14,620 bases of DNA, from positions 1-14,620 of the forward strand of contig DCFX01000031.1 in NCBI GenBank assembly GCA_002314445.1. Direction: 5' to 3'. This DNA comes from Treponema sp. UBA1793. Its GTDB lineage: Bacteria; Spirochaetota; Spirochaetia; Treponematales; Treponemataceae. Every line of letters starts with the position of its first letter. Within the stretch, counting starts at the first letter, position 1. Of this stretch, positions 7,595 to 13,901 are shown piece by piece. The notes under the pieces were generated by a model that did no database searches, was not told the DNA's origin, and saw only the letters and a program-made list of their open reading frames with translations. The position numbers and the translations under genes were made by a program.

Positions 7595-8362
7595 TCAGCC
7601 GAAGACGAATCCCGTCATGGACAAAGAACCGAGTGTCCGGGCGTCGTTAAAGACGGTTGCACGATCCGCACCGGCGGCTCCGAGCGCATACATCAGCGGC
7701 ATAAAATGATCGGGAGATGGAAGCGCAAGACGTGCCTCTTTTCCCGCCGTGGCAGTCTTCATAACAGATTCAACGTCTCCTGCAGCAACCGCATCGCGGA
7801 TTGCAGCATCGAACGAGTCTGCCCAGCCGAATCCGCCTTCCCTGTTCCAGTCGACCATACCCAGATTGTGCACGATATTGCCGCTTGTAAGAATCAGTAT
7901 ATTCTCATCTCTCAGCGGCATCAAATCCTTCCCCAATGCATACTGCTCCTGAAAGGACGCAGTACGGTTGACGCTCAGCTGCACGACAGGAATGTCAGCG
8001 CGCGGATACATATTACACAGCACGGCCCACGTGCCGTGGTCAATTCCCCATGAGTTGTCAGCCTGAATTTCTGCATGTGTAAGTTGTATAACGCGCTCTG
8101 CAAGCTCAGGACTTCCTGCCGGCCGGTATTTTAACTCGTACAGCTCCCGGGGAAAGCCGTACATATCGTATATCTGGCGCGGATTGGAGACGGTTTGTAT
8201 ACGGAAGCCGTCAGTAAACCAGTGTGCGGAAACTGAAAGTATGGCCGCAGGACGGGGAATGCTTTCCCCCAGCTGCCGCCATGTACGGGTAAAATCATTC
8301 TGTTCAACTGCATTCATCGGAGATCCGTGCCCGGCGAATAAAACGGGTATTCTGCTGTTCAT
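7595..8362 (-). CDS. ygiD: LigB-family extradiol dioxygenase, 4,5-DOPA dioxygenase-like (YgiD type)
   Basis: Class III extradiol ring-cleavage dioxygenase of the YgiD/DODA group, metal-dependent enzymes that open catechol rings such as L-DOPA. The physiological substrate in bacteria is usually unclear. Length (255 aa) fits. Conserved His-bearing blocks are visible: AGHGSPMNAVE with His12, SVSAHWFT with His47, DHGTWAVL with His109, LTSGNIVHNLG with His165 and PSPDHFMPL with His219. His12 and His47 with a C-terminal His are the expected metal ligands, and His109 and His165 are near the active site. The start has GGAGGAA 5 nt upstream. It lies 85 nt after the GNAT-YoaP gene and 54 nt before the methyltransferase, all minus strand, but whether it shares their transcript is unclear. 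Confidence 0.9.
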   Translation of the reverse strand: MNSRIPVLFAGHGSPMNAVEQNDFTRTWRQLGESIPRPAAILSVSAHWFTDGFRIQTVSNPRQIYDMYGFPRELYELKYRPAGSPELAERVIQLTHAEIQADNSWGIDHGTWAVLCNMYPRADIPVVQLSVNRTASFQEQYALGKDLMPLRDENILILTSGNIVHNLGMVDWNREGGFGWADSFDAAIRDAVAAGDVESVMKTATAGKEARLALPSPDHFMPLMYALGAAGADRATVFNDARTLGSLSMTGFVFG

Positions 8363-8447
8363 CTGGTTCCTCCATAAAACACGCTCAGTCCTTATTCAGA
8401 AAGGATATGCCGCCTGCACCGCATCAAATGATGAACCAAAAACAGAA

Positions 8448-9215
8448 TTATTTTTTGAGTATTCTTTTTATATATTCAACATCCAGCAGCAGATTCACGG
8501 TCTCAAAGCTTCCTTTATAAAATACAGCCCAGTTATTAAAAACACAAGGCAAATCCTTTGCTTTCTGCAGTGTATCAACTTGAATAAAAGATACTGGAAC
8601 GTCATTTGCCTCACAATACTGTCTTACCACCTCAATACTTTGACAGACATAGGGACATTGTACATCATAATAAATCGTCAGCTCTTTGTTTTCAATTTTC
8701 AGGCTTTTAGCATTTTGTGCGAACGCCGGCGTTGTTCCGTCAAAAGAAAGGGCAAACAGTTCATATCCGTTGTCAGTAGTATCGACAATCTCAAAACCGT
8801 ACTTTTGTGCAAATGACTGGTCTGTAAGCCATGCTTTCTGCTTTTTTGCGCCAAGCATACAGATGCCGGATTTTCCTTTTTCTCTTGCATCAGAGATGCA
8901 ATACTCCATCAAAGATTTTCCGTACCCTTTCCCTTTGTAACTGCCCGAAACCCACAGGCAGTACAGGTAATAATAGTTGTTCCCCGTAACAGGAACCCAG
9001 GCTGTTTCAAGAGGTGCGTATTCAATAAAGACAGCCTCTTTTACATTTAACTTTCTGAAGACATGCCCTTCTTTTAACCTGTCGGAAAGCCATTGACGCT
9101 TTGCTTCAACTCCTTGATGAGGTTTTTTACTGCGGATAATGCAGCTCAGATGCTCATCAGGGAGATTTCCGGTTGTTAAGTTTACAAAGTCAGTATTTAA
9201 AGGTACTGTTTCCAT
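8448..9215 (-). CDS. GNAT acetyltransferase with C-terminal YoaP domain
   Basis: Two-domain protein. Residues about 8-157 are a GCN5-related N-acetyltransferase: beta4 and motif A read LYCLWVSGSYKGKGYGKSLM (84-103), with the acetyl-CoA loop GKGYGK. Residues about 175-255 resemble the YoaP domain, beginning ELTIYYDVQCPYVCQSIEVV (178-197), which looks like a thioredoxin-fold strand-helix with Cys187 and Cys191 spaced CxxxC rather than CxxC. The protein ends FETVNLLLDVEYIKRILKK, as family members do. Acceptor and redox role are unknown. The ATG at 9215 is preceded by GGGGCGGCGG, a weak Shine-Dalgarno. It sits 26 nt after the TIGR04076-type gene, so these two are surely co-transcribed. Confidence 0.85.
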   Translation of the reverse strand: METVPLNTDFVNLTTGNLPDEHLSCIIRSKKPHQGVEAKRQWLSDRLKEGHVFRKLNVKEAVFIEYAPLETAWVPVTGNNYYYLYCLWVSGSYKGKGYGKSLMEYCISDAREKGKSGICMLGAKKQKAWLTDQSFAQKYGFEIVDTTDNGYELFALSFDGTTPAFAQNAKSLKIENKELTIYYDVQCPYVCQSIEVVRQYCEANDVPVSFIQVDTLQKAKDLPCVFNNWAVFYKGSFETVNLLLDVEYIKRILKK

Positions 9216-9241
9216 TCCGCCGCCCCGTATTCAGACATAAG

Positions 9242-9595
9242 TTACAGCTTATCGAAAAACTTTCCCTTAAAAAAATTTTCATGCCCGGTTTTTTTTGCAG
9301 TCATCCTGAACATAACGCAGCCGTCAGGGCATACAATGTCTTTGGAGTATCTGCTGGTTCCGCCGATGTTCTCTAAATTTCCGCCGCTCCTGACTGCTTC
9401 CATAATCGGAAACATCATCATCATTACTTTTGAACAGATACCCTGACCATCTTTATTTACGGGACAACCATACGTACAGGTATACGTATCTCCGATTTCC
9501 TCTCCATTCCGGCAATACCTTTCCGTTTTATCGCCGCGGAGAAAGCCCGTCACTTCAATTTTCCATTCATATTCTTCATCGTACCATTTCTTCAT
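9242..9595 (-). CDS. TIGR04076-family small Cys-rich protein
   Basis: Short cytoplasmic protein of 117 residues that fits the TIGR04076 family, whose function is unknown. Visible family traits are an early charged beta strand (WKIEVTGF 11-18), the GDTYTC stretch (35-40) followed by PVNKDGQGICSKVMM (45-59), a GG turn (71-72), and CPDGCVMFRM (89-98) near the end. Six cysteines (28, 40, 44, 54, 89, 93) could bind a metal or form redox pairs. The ribosome binding site AAGGAGG, 6 nt before the ATG, is strong. Genes on both sides lie within 26 nt on the same strand: PhzF-like upstream and GNAT-YoaP downstream, forming a three-gene unit. Confidence 0.8.
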   Translation of the reverse strand: MKKWYDEEYEWKIEVTGFLRGDKTERYCRNGEEIGDTYTCTYGCPVNKDGQGICSKVMMMMFPIMEAVRSGGNLENIGGTSRYSKDIVCPDGCVMFRMTAKKTGHENFFKGKFFDKL

Positions 9596-9619
9596 AATCA
9601 GCCTCCTTAGCCCTCTTTG

Positions 9620-10462
9620 TCAGATAAAAATTTCACCCTTCCCGAACAATGACACGGCTCCCGTTATTAATACTTCATCCATACTGTTGACATATCCCGT
9701 TATCAGACTGTTCCGGTGCAGGAACCTTCCCTGCGATAAGGTTATCGGTTCGTTTTTTTTCCCGTGCTTATTCTGCACCAGATAGCTTATTAACGGACCT
9801 GCCGCACTTCCTGTTGCTATATCCTCATATACGCCGGTATTATCCCAGGACCTGCACTCCAATGTTTCAGGATCGAAAAAGTACACGAATTTTGCTCCAA
9901 GCTCAGCAAGTCTTTCTTCCAGATTATCTATATTTATTTTTATCTTATCAATACAACGTTTCACGGGAACAAGCAGATACGGTAATCCTGTGGAAACGAC
10001 GGACACCGGATAACCGGGATAAAGCTGCTGCTCATTGAGTGAAAACCACGAAGCACACTTCCCATATTTTTCGCGGGATACAGTTCTTATAACTTCGGCC
10101 TTTCCCTGATTCATGGTAACTACTGCGGTACCGTTTTTTTCAACTGATGAAAAATTAACAATTCTGTCAGACAACCGGATGTTTATCGTTGCGGTTTTCT
10201 TACCTGCCTGCAGCAAATGAATCACTCCCGCCGTACCAAGCAGCGGATGACCCGCAAATTCCAACTCTTCCTGTACCGTAAATATACGAACCGGATATGC
10301 AGTATTTTGCTTCTCAAAAACAAATACCGTTTCAAACTGTTTGAATTCCCGGGCTATTTCCAGCATCATGTCCGGCCCGATGTCTCTGTCAGGAAAAACG
10401 ATTGTTACACCATTTCCTGCAAGCACTTTGTCTGAAAACACATCTACATGGTAGTACTTCAT
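9620..10462 (-). CDS. PhzF-family isomerase/epimerase
   Basis: PhzF-like diaminopimelate-epimerase-fold enzyme. Family members isomerise or epimerise small metabolites; phenazine synthesis itself is not implied because no other phz gene is present. The N-terminus YYHVDVFSDKVLAGNGVTIV (3-22) is typical. The catalytic Glu44 sits in KQFETVFV, equivalent to Glu45 of PhzF. The FAGHPLLGTA loop (69-78) and the second-half loop EDIATGSAAGPL (213-224) complete the active site. Length 280 aa is normal for a complete two-lobe protein. The ATG has AAGGA 7 nt upstream. The next gene starts 24 nt downstream. It heads the PhzF / TIGR04076 / GNAT-YoaP unit; no convincing promoter was found in the 84-nt gap before it. 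Confidence 0.9.
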   Translation of the reverse strand: MKYYHVDVFSDKVLAGNGVTIVFPDRDIGPDMMLEIAREFKQFETVFVFEKQNTAYPVRIFTVQEELEFAGHPLLGTAGVIHLLQAGKKTATINIRLSDRIVNFSSVEKNGTAVVTMNQGKAEVIRTVSREKYGKCASWFSLNEQQLYPGYPVSVVSTGLPYLLVPVKRCIDKIKINIDNLEERLAELGAKFVYFFDPETLECRSWDNTGVYEDIATGSAAGPLISYLVQNKHGKKNEPITLSQGRFLHRNSLITGYVNSMDEVLITGAVSLFGKGEIFI

Positions 10463-10486
10463 CCGTAAATCCTTTATGGAACCTCA

Positions 10487-10532
10487 AAAAAACTTCAGTT
10501 TTTTGCGGTTCACTTTATTCAACGCAACCGCA
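10487..10532 (-). terminator. Compound hairpin, possible terminator of the kinase-methyltransferase operon
   Basis: Downstream of the methyltransferase stop at 10547 (minus direction) comes TGCGGTT paired with AACCGCA (10532-10526 with 10510-10504, 15-nt loop). AAAAAACT GA AGTTTTTT follows directly (10504-10487) and ends in a T7 run. The second palindrome with its T-run has terminator character although its stem is AT-only. The structure lies just before the PhzF ribosome binding site and could also regulate that gene. Confidence 0.45.
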
Positions 10533-10546
10533 TGGATCGGCTGTTT

Positions 10547-11320
10547 TTACATTTTTTTACCAATATAAAAGACATATCCATAATATTCTTTATATTTTGA
10601 ATACAAATCAGCTTCATAATTCATATATGCAACAAAAGCCTCTGCGGATTTATCTCCGGCATTTTTTTCCAAAAATGCTTTCTGTATCGCTTTCTGCGGA
10701 ATAAAATATGTATCTGTCCAGCATTTCCCGGGCAATGTAAATGCGGCAACAAGGCTGTAACCTGCCTTCTGCAGTATTGCAATATTATGCCCGATCGTAT
10801 CCATTTCAGGAACAGCATCAACCCAGAATTTTTCAATTTCAGCAGGCCGTTCATCGGTAAACCACGATTCATATGTCAAAGCAATATAGCCGTCCCTTTT
10901 CAGAAAATCTTTCCAATAGTTCAAACCTCTTTGAAAACCTATATTGGCAATAGCACCTTCAGACCATATGACATCAAATTTATTATTTTCAAACGGTACA
11001 TTATCCATTGAACCGACAATGCCTTTTACCCGGTCCTGCAAACCGAGTTTTTCAGCTTTTGCGTTAAGTTTTCTGATAAAGTCAGGAAAAACATCAAGCC
11101 CGGTAATAGTCCCCTTTGTATTTTGTGCCAGAATCATAGTCTGCCCGCCCGTTCCGCATGCAAAATCGGCAATCTCCAGTTCACCTGAAAAATTGTCAAT
11201 AAAACCTGCAGCCCTCATAGTAGCTTCCGGGCTGCCGGGTCCCTGTCGTTCCAGTCTTCCAAAATAATCACAAATCAAGGCCGGGTCAAAATCGTGAATC
11301 GCTCTTTCTTCTTTTTCCAT
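10547..11320 (-). CDS. Class I SAM-dependent methyltransferase (UbiE-like)
   Basis: Second methyltransferase of the window, not closely similar to the one at 6746-7540. Motif I is IADFACGTGGQTM (50-62), the acidic SAM-ribose contact is Asp76 in GLDVFPDF, and motif IV is FDVIWSEGAIANIGF (115-129). The N-terminus, HDFDPALICDYFGRLERQGPGSPEAT (9-34), and the later WFTDERPAEIEKFW (153-166) recall a group of small-molecule methyltransferases of unknown substrate common in Firmicutes and Bacteroidetes. The ATG is preceded by AAGGAG with 8-nt spacing. It follows the PfkB kinase gene after 63 nt and probably shares its promoter. Cytoplasmic; no signal or membrane segment. Confidence 0.87.
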   Translation of the reverse strand: MEKEERAIHDFDPALICDYFGRLERQGPGSPEATMRAAGFIDNFSGELEIADFACGTGGQTMILAQNTKGTITGLDVFPDFIRKLNAKAEKLGLQDRVKGIVGSMDNVPFENNKFDVIWSEGAIANIGFQRGLNYWKDFLKRDGYIALTYESWFTDERPAEIEKFWVDAVPEMDTIGHNIAILQKAGYSLVAAFTLPGKCWTDTYFIPQKAIQKAFLEKNAGDKSAEAFVAYMNYEADLYSKYKEYYGYVFYIGKKM

Positions 11321-11383
11321 ACTATCAGCTCCTTGATTCTGTACTGTATCAATCGTTCTGCATCGGTTCCGTTTTTTTTATTT

Positions 11384-12181
11384 TCAGCAAATCCAGGGAA
11401 CGCCGCCATAATGTAATGCAGCCTTTCTCCCTGATTCAGCTCCGGCCAAAAGCGCTTTTTTAATATCTTTCGAAACATAATATTCCGCTGAAAAACCAGC
11501 CTGAAATGCATCTCCGCAGCCCGTCGTGTCGACGACTCTTTCCAGCGGTAAAGCCGGCTGGTAATATGTACTACCATCCTTTATTGCAATACTGCCGTCC
11601 GCCCCAAGTGTCAGTACAATAATTCCCTTGTAATTCTCTGATATTTTAATTAAATCCCGTAATTGACTTTTTACGCCTCCAAAATATGCTATATCGACAG
11701 AATTAAGCCCTTTTTGCAAAAGTTCATATGTATTAAAATGCAGAAAATCTACCGCAAGAAAATTATGGCTTTTTTTGCGCAGCAATGCCTGCTCATAATT
11801 AATGCCATTTGCATGTGTTGCCCAGATAGTAAAATCAGCTATATAGTTCCAGTCCGATTCATGTAACGCGAATGTTTCATAGACGCCGCTGTGCCACGCA
11901 CCTTCAACACCGGTACGCTCACCCTTTTCATCATCGACAAGCTTATTACATGCTGTTGTGCCGGTAATTCTGTATAAGTGAGAAACATCCACGGAAGATT
12001 TTCTCAACAATTCTTCAATTTGATCACCGGCTTTATCTGTACCTAATGCACCGATAAACGAACTTTCATGCCCCAATTGTTTAAACCTGATGGTTTGGTT
12101 TAATGAATTGCCTCCGGCAAAATACTTATCCTGCTGCGGAAAATAATCCAGTGCAGCAACGCTGAAACAGGCTGTTTTCAT
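11384..12181 (-). CDS. PfkB-family sugar kinase, fructoselysine 6-kinase (FrlD)-like
   Basis: ATP-dependent carbohydrate kinase of the ribokinase/PfkB family. From memory its layout follows E. coli FrlD, which phosphorylates fructoselysine: a short MKTxxxxVAxxDYFPQ start, FAGGNSLNQTIRFKQLG (21-37) and the same 261-265 aa length. The PfkB C-terminal signature is DTTGCGDAFQAGF (218-230), with the catalytic base Asp224 kept, but Cys222 replaces the usual Ala of the GAGD anion hole. The start at 12181 has GGAGAG 4-5 nt upstream; a start 24 nt earlier would have no ribosome binding site. No fructoselysine deglycase (FrlB) or transporter lies nearby, so the substrate is open. A methyltransferase gene follows, and a good promoter with a dyad precedes it. 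Confidence 0.85.
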   Translation of the reverse strand: MKTACFSVAALDYFPQQDKYFAGGNSLNQTIRFKQLGHESSFIGALGTDKAGDQIEELLRKSSVDVSHLYRITGTTACNKLVDDEKGERTGVEGAWHSGVYETFALHESDWNYIADFTIWATHANGINYEQALLRKKSHNFLAVDFLHFNTYELLQKGLNSVDIAYFGGVKSQLRDLIKISENYKGIIVLTLGADGSIAIKDGSTYYQPALPLERVVDTTGCGDAFQAGFSAEYYVSKDIKKALLAGAESGRKAALHYGGVPWIC

Positions 12182-12192
12182 TTTTCTCTCCG

Positions 12193-12255
12193 TTAATACA
12201 ATCAAATATCGGAACGACCTGTTCAGATTGTATCAAAAGCGCTGCCGCGGTTCAA
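12193..12255 (-). promoter_or_regulatory. Promoter and dyad operator of the kinase-methyltransferase operon
   Basis: On the minus strand TTGAAC (12255-12250, 5 of 6), a 17-bp spacer and TACAAT (12232-12227, 5 of 6) make one of the best promoters in the window. An 11-bp inverted repeat with one mismatch, TTGATACAATC (12236-12226) and GATTGTATTAA (12203-12193), has its first arm over the -10 and its second in the leader, centres 33 bp apart (three helical turns). This suits a dimeric or looping repressor. Confidence 0.6.
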
Positions 12256-12275
12256 TTGCCTGCGGACACCCGTTT

Positions 12276-12842
12276 TTATATAGTACTCAGGCTTATTTCT
12301 TCCCATTCTTTTCTTAATAAAGAATAAACGCATTGGTCATATCTTTTACCATCTATCCAGTAATGTTCCCTGTTTTTTCCGTCTAATGTAAATCCGGTTT
12401 TTTCCAGCACCCCTTTTGATGCCTGATTATTTCCTGCTGTTGTTGCATATAATTTATTCAGCTCATATTTCGTATCCTGAAATACTTCGTCAATAAACAA
12501 CCTGATCATTATTCCGCCATACCCCTTATGCCTGTTTGCAGCCGGAATATAATACCCGAATTCCAGACTGTAATTTCTGGGATTATAATCAAACCCGTTT
12601 ATTTCGCCCAACACATCATCGTTTTCTCTGTTTCTGAGAACAAGATGCTTTCGTGCTGTATCCTCAAGCCCTTTTACAGTTCTGTTGTAAAATTCCTCAT
12701 ATGTTCCGACATCATTTACAGGTCTGCATGAATATAATTCATGATGTTTCTCTTCTGTTTTCCACCTGTAAAGCACTTCTATTTCCTTATCTGATGGTTG
12801 AATCAATTCAAACATACTACTATACTGGGTTCCTGCTTTCAT
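12276..12842 (-). CDS. GNAT acetyltransferase, RimJ/RimL-like
   Basis: GCN5-related N-acetyltransferase of the Acetyltransf_3 (RimJ/RimL) type. Beta4 EFGYYIP (94-100) leads to the acetyl-CoA loop RHKGYGG (104-110), and the later NNQASKGVLEKTGF (138-151) is the usual motif B that holds CoA and Tyr/Phe. The acceptor could be a protein N-terminus or a small molecule such as an antibiotic; nothing in the sequence decides. The ATG at 12842 gives 188 aa and has GGA only 4-5 nt upstream, in bases that would precede the transcript start. An in-frame ATG at 12815 gives 179 aa and starts closer to the domain, but its nearest AGGA is 15 nt away. The 5' end overlaps the reading frame of the ATPase relic. 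Confidence 0.83.
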   Translation of the reverse strand: MKAGTQYSSMFELIQPSDKEIEVLYRWKTEEKHHELYSCRPVNDVGTYEEFYNRTVKGLEDTARKHLVLRNRENDDVLGEINGFDYNPRNYSLEFGYYIPAANRHKGYGGIMIRLFIDEVFQDTKYELNKLYATTAGNNQASKGVLEKTGFTLDGKNREHYWIDGKRYDQCVYSLLRKEWEEISLSTI

Positions 12843-12848
12843 TTTTCC

Positions 12849-12876
12849 AGTATACTACAGTTTGCATGACTGTAAA
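12849..12876 (-). promoter_or_regulatory. GNAT gene promoter with operator dyad in the spacer
   Basis: On the minus strand TTTACA (12876-12871, 5 of 6), a 16-bp spacer and TATACT (12854-12849, 5 of 6). A perfect dyad TACAGT-N7-ACTGTA (12874-12856) overlaps the -35 and fills the spacer, suiting a repressor. The -10 ends 6 nt before the ATG at 12842, so the predicted transcript begins at the start codon. Confidence 0.55.
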
Positions 12877-12887
12877 AGTTATTAAGT

Positions 12888-13113
12888 TTTCCGCTTCTGT
12901 CATATCGTGCGCAGCAAGAAGAATGGTCATTCCCTCCAGCCGTGCTTTTCTGATTTCATTGTGCAGTTCCGCACGGTTCAGCGCATCGATTCCTGCCGTC
13001 GGTTCGTCAAGAATCAGCACCTGAGGTTTACGACAGAGTGCAAGAACAAGATGAACCCGTCGTTTTTGCCCTATTGAAAGCTGCCTGTATTGTTTTCGCA
13101 CAGGCTCTGTACT
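12888..13113 (-). pseudogene. Truncated duplicate of the ABC ATPase gene
   Basis: Internal fragment of an ABC ATPase closely related to that at 4894-5805. Over 12888-13100 it aligns without gaps to 5223-5435, with about 39 mismatches in 213 bases by hand count (roughly 82 percent identical). A 26-base stretch over the Walker B DNA is identical. The translated part keeps RKQYRQLS, a signature with Ile (LSIGQKRRV), Walker B VLILDEPTAG and the H-loop HDMTEAE. It lacks Walker A, the Q-loop and the whole C-terminus. Upstream of 13100 similarity continues briefly (TEPV for AEPLL, with one codon lost). At 12887 similarity stops abruptly and GNAT promoter sequence begins. An open frame from a GTG at 13101 runs on into the GNAT gene to 12820, but it cannot encode a working ATPase. 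I read it as a decayed gene relic. Confidence 0.88.
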
Positions 13114-13171
13114 TTTATTGTATCATTCCATTAAACAAATACTAACATTTTTACAGTAGAGTGTTTGTCAT

Positions 13172-13831
13172 ATGTGCTTATATGACGGAAATGCAGAATC
13201 TCAGAAATACTCATGCGATAAAATCAAAGAAACAAAATCAAAGGAACAAGTTTTACTTTTAAGTATGGTAACAGGAATAAGCGCCTGCTTTATAAGTTTC
13301 GGAGGTTTTTATTATGGGAAAACAACTGTCCAATTAATTGATATGATGAAAAGAACAATTGAAGTTTCATCAGTAATTGTTGCGTATTTCAGCAGTATAA
13401 GATATAAAAATGAAAAAAATAAGTTAAAAAAAGCAGAATTATTTTCAAGCGAAGTTGTATCGTTAATAATGTTCATATCAGCTGTTCTTCTCGGCATTGT
13501 AACATTTTTAAAACTGCAACAGAAGCAAACATACGGAAATGTACTTATCGGTATTTGTATATCATGTGGTGATATAACAATGAATTCATTTTTTTTGATG
13601 CGGTATCATAAGCTAAGTACAAAATTGAAATCAAAACTAATAGCATCACAAAAATATTTTTATGCAATGAAAGTATTGTCGAATTTAACAGTATTAATAT
13701 CATTGGTATTGATTTTTACTGTAAAAACACACATGACCGATAAACTTATCGATACTACAGCATCATGCATATTAATTTTAATCAGTATCTCTATGGCAGT
13801 AAGAAACCTTTTAAATATAAAAAATATGTGA
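13172..13831 (+). CDS. Cation-diffusion-facilitator-like membrane protein
   Basis: A 219-residue protein with about six predicted helices (27-48, 53-76, 94-114, 121-144, 161-185, 190-213), the topology of the CDF transmembrane domain. Subfamily-like cues are TTVQLIDMMKRTIEVSSVIV (51-70), placed like CDF helix 2, and DKLIDTTASCILILISISMA (190-209), placed like helix 6. The Asp pair of helix 2 appears replaced by Lys60 and Glu64, no clear His/Asp pair is seen in helix 5, and the cytoplasmic C-terminal domain is missing. It may not transport metal at all. Base composition is far more AT-rich than its neighbours: one 60-base line at 13381 has 13 G or C, against 31 at 7681. This suggests transfer. 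The ribosome binding site at the ATG is poor, so the start is uncertain. Confidence 0.6.
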   Translation: MCLYDGNAESQKYSCDKIKETKSKEQVLLLSMVTGISACFISFGGFYYGKTTVQLIDMMKRTIEVSSVIVAYFSSIRYKNEKNKLKKAELFSSEVVSLIMFISAVLLGIVTFLKLQQKQTYGNVLIGICISCGDITMNSFFLMRYHKLSTKLKSKLIASQKYFYAMKVLSNLTVLISLVLIFTVKTHMTDKLIDTTASCILILISISMAVRNLLNIKNM

Positions 13832-13901
13832 AAAATCTTCCGGTCAAACGAATCTATTGTATTTGCATAGCGTTTGCAGCAATGGAAAAACCTCAGGAAA
13901 T

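Noticed and set aside
8184..8816. Plus-strand frame of 210 codons across the dioxygenase start and the YoaP gene end
   Set aside because: It overlaps two solid minus-strand genes and has no recognisable domain.
9620..10462. Phenazine biosynthesis locus
   Set aside because: Only a PhzF-type gene is present. This family is widespread outside phenazine producers, and no other phz gene is seen.
10463..10546. Possible integron attC site (ATTCAAC matches the RYYYAAC core)
   Set aside because: No partner GTTRRRY core lies at a proper distance, and the hairpins present do not have the paired-box layout of attC. The other gaps of the block also lack it.
11275..11577. Minus-strand frame bridging the kinase end and the methyltransferase start
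   Set aside because: It is out of frame with both. The translation is Arg/Lys-rich with no domain, and the gap has a good ribosome binding site for the methyltransferase.
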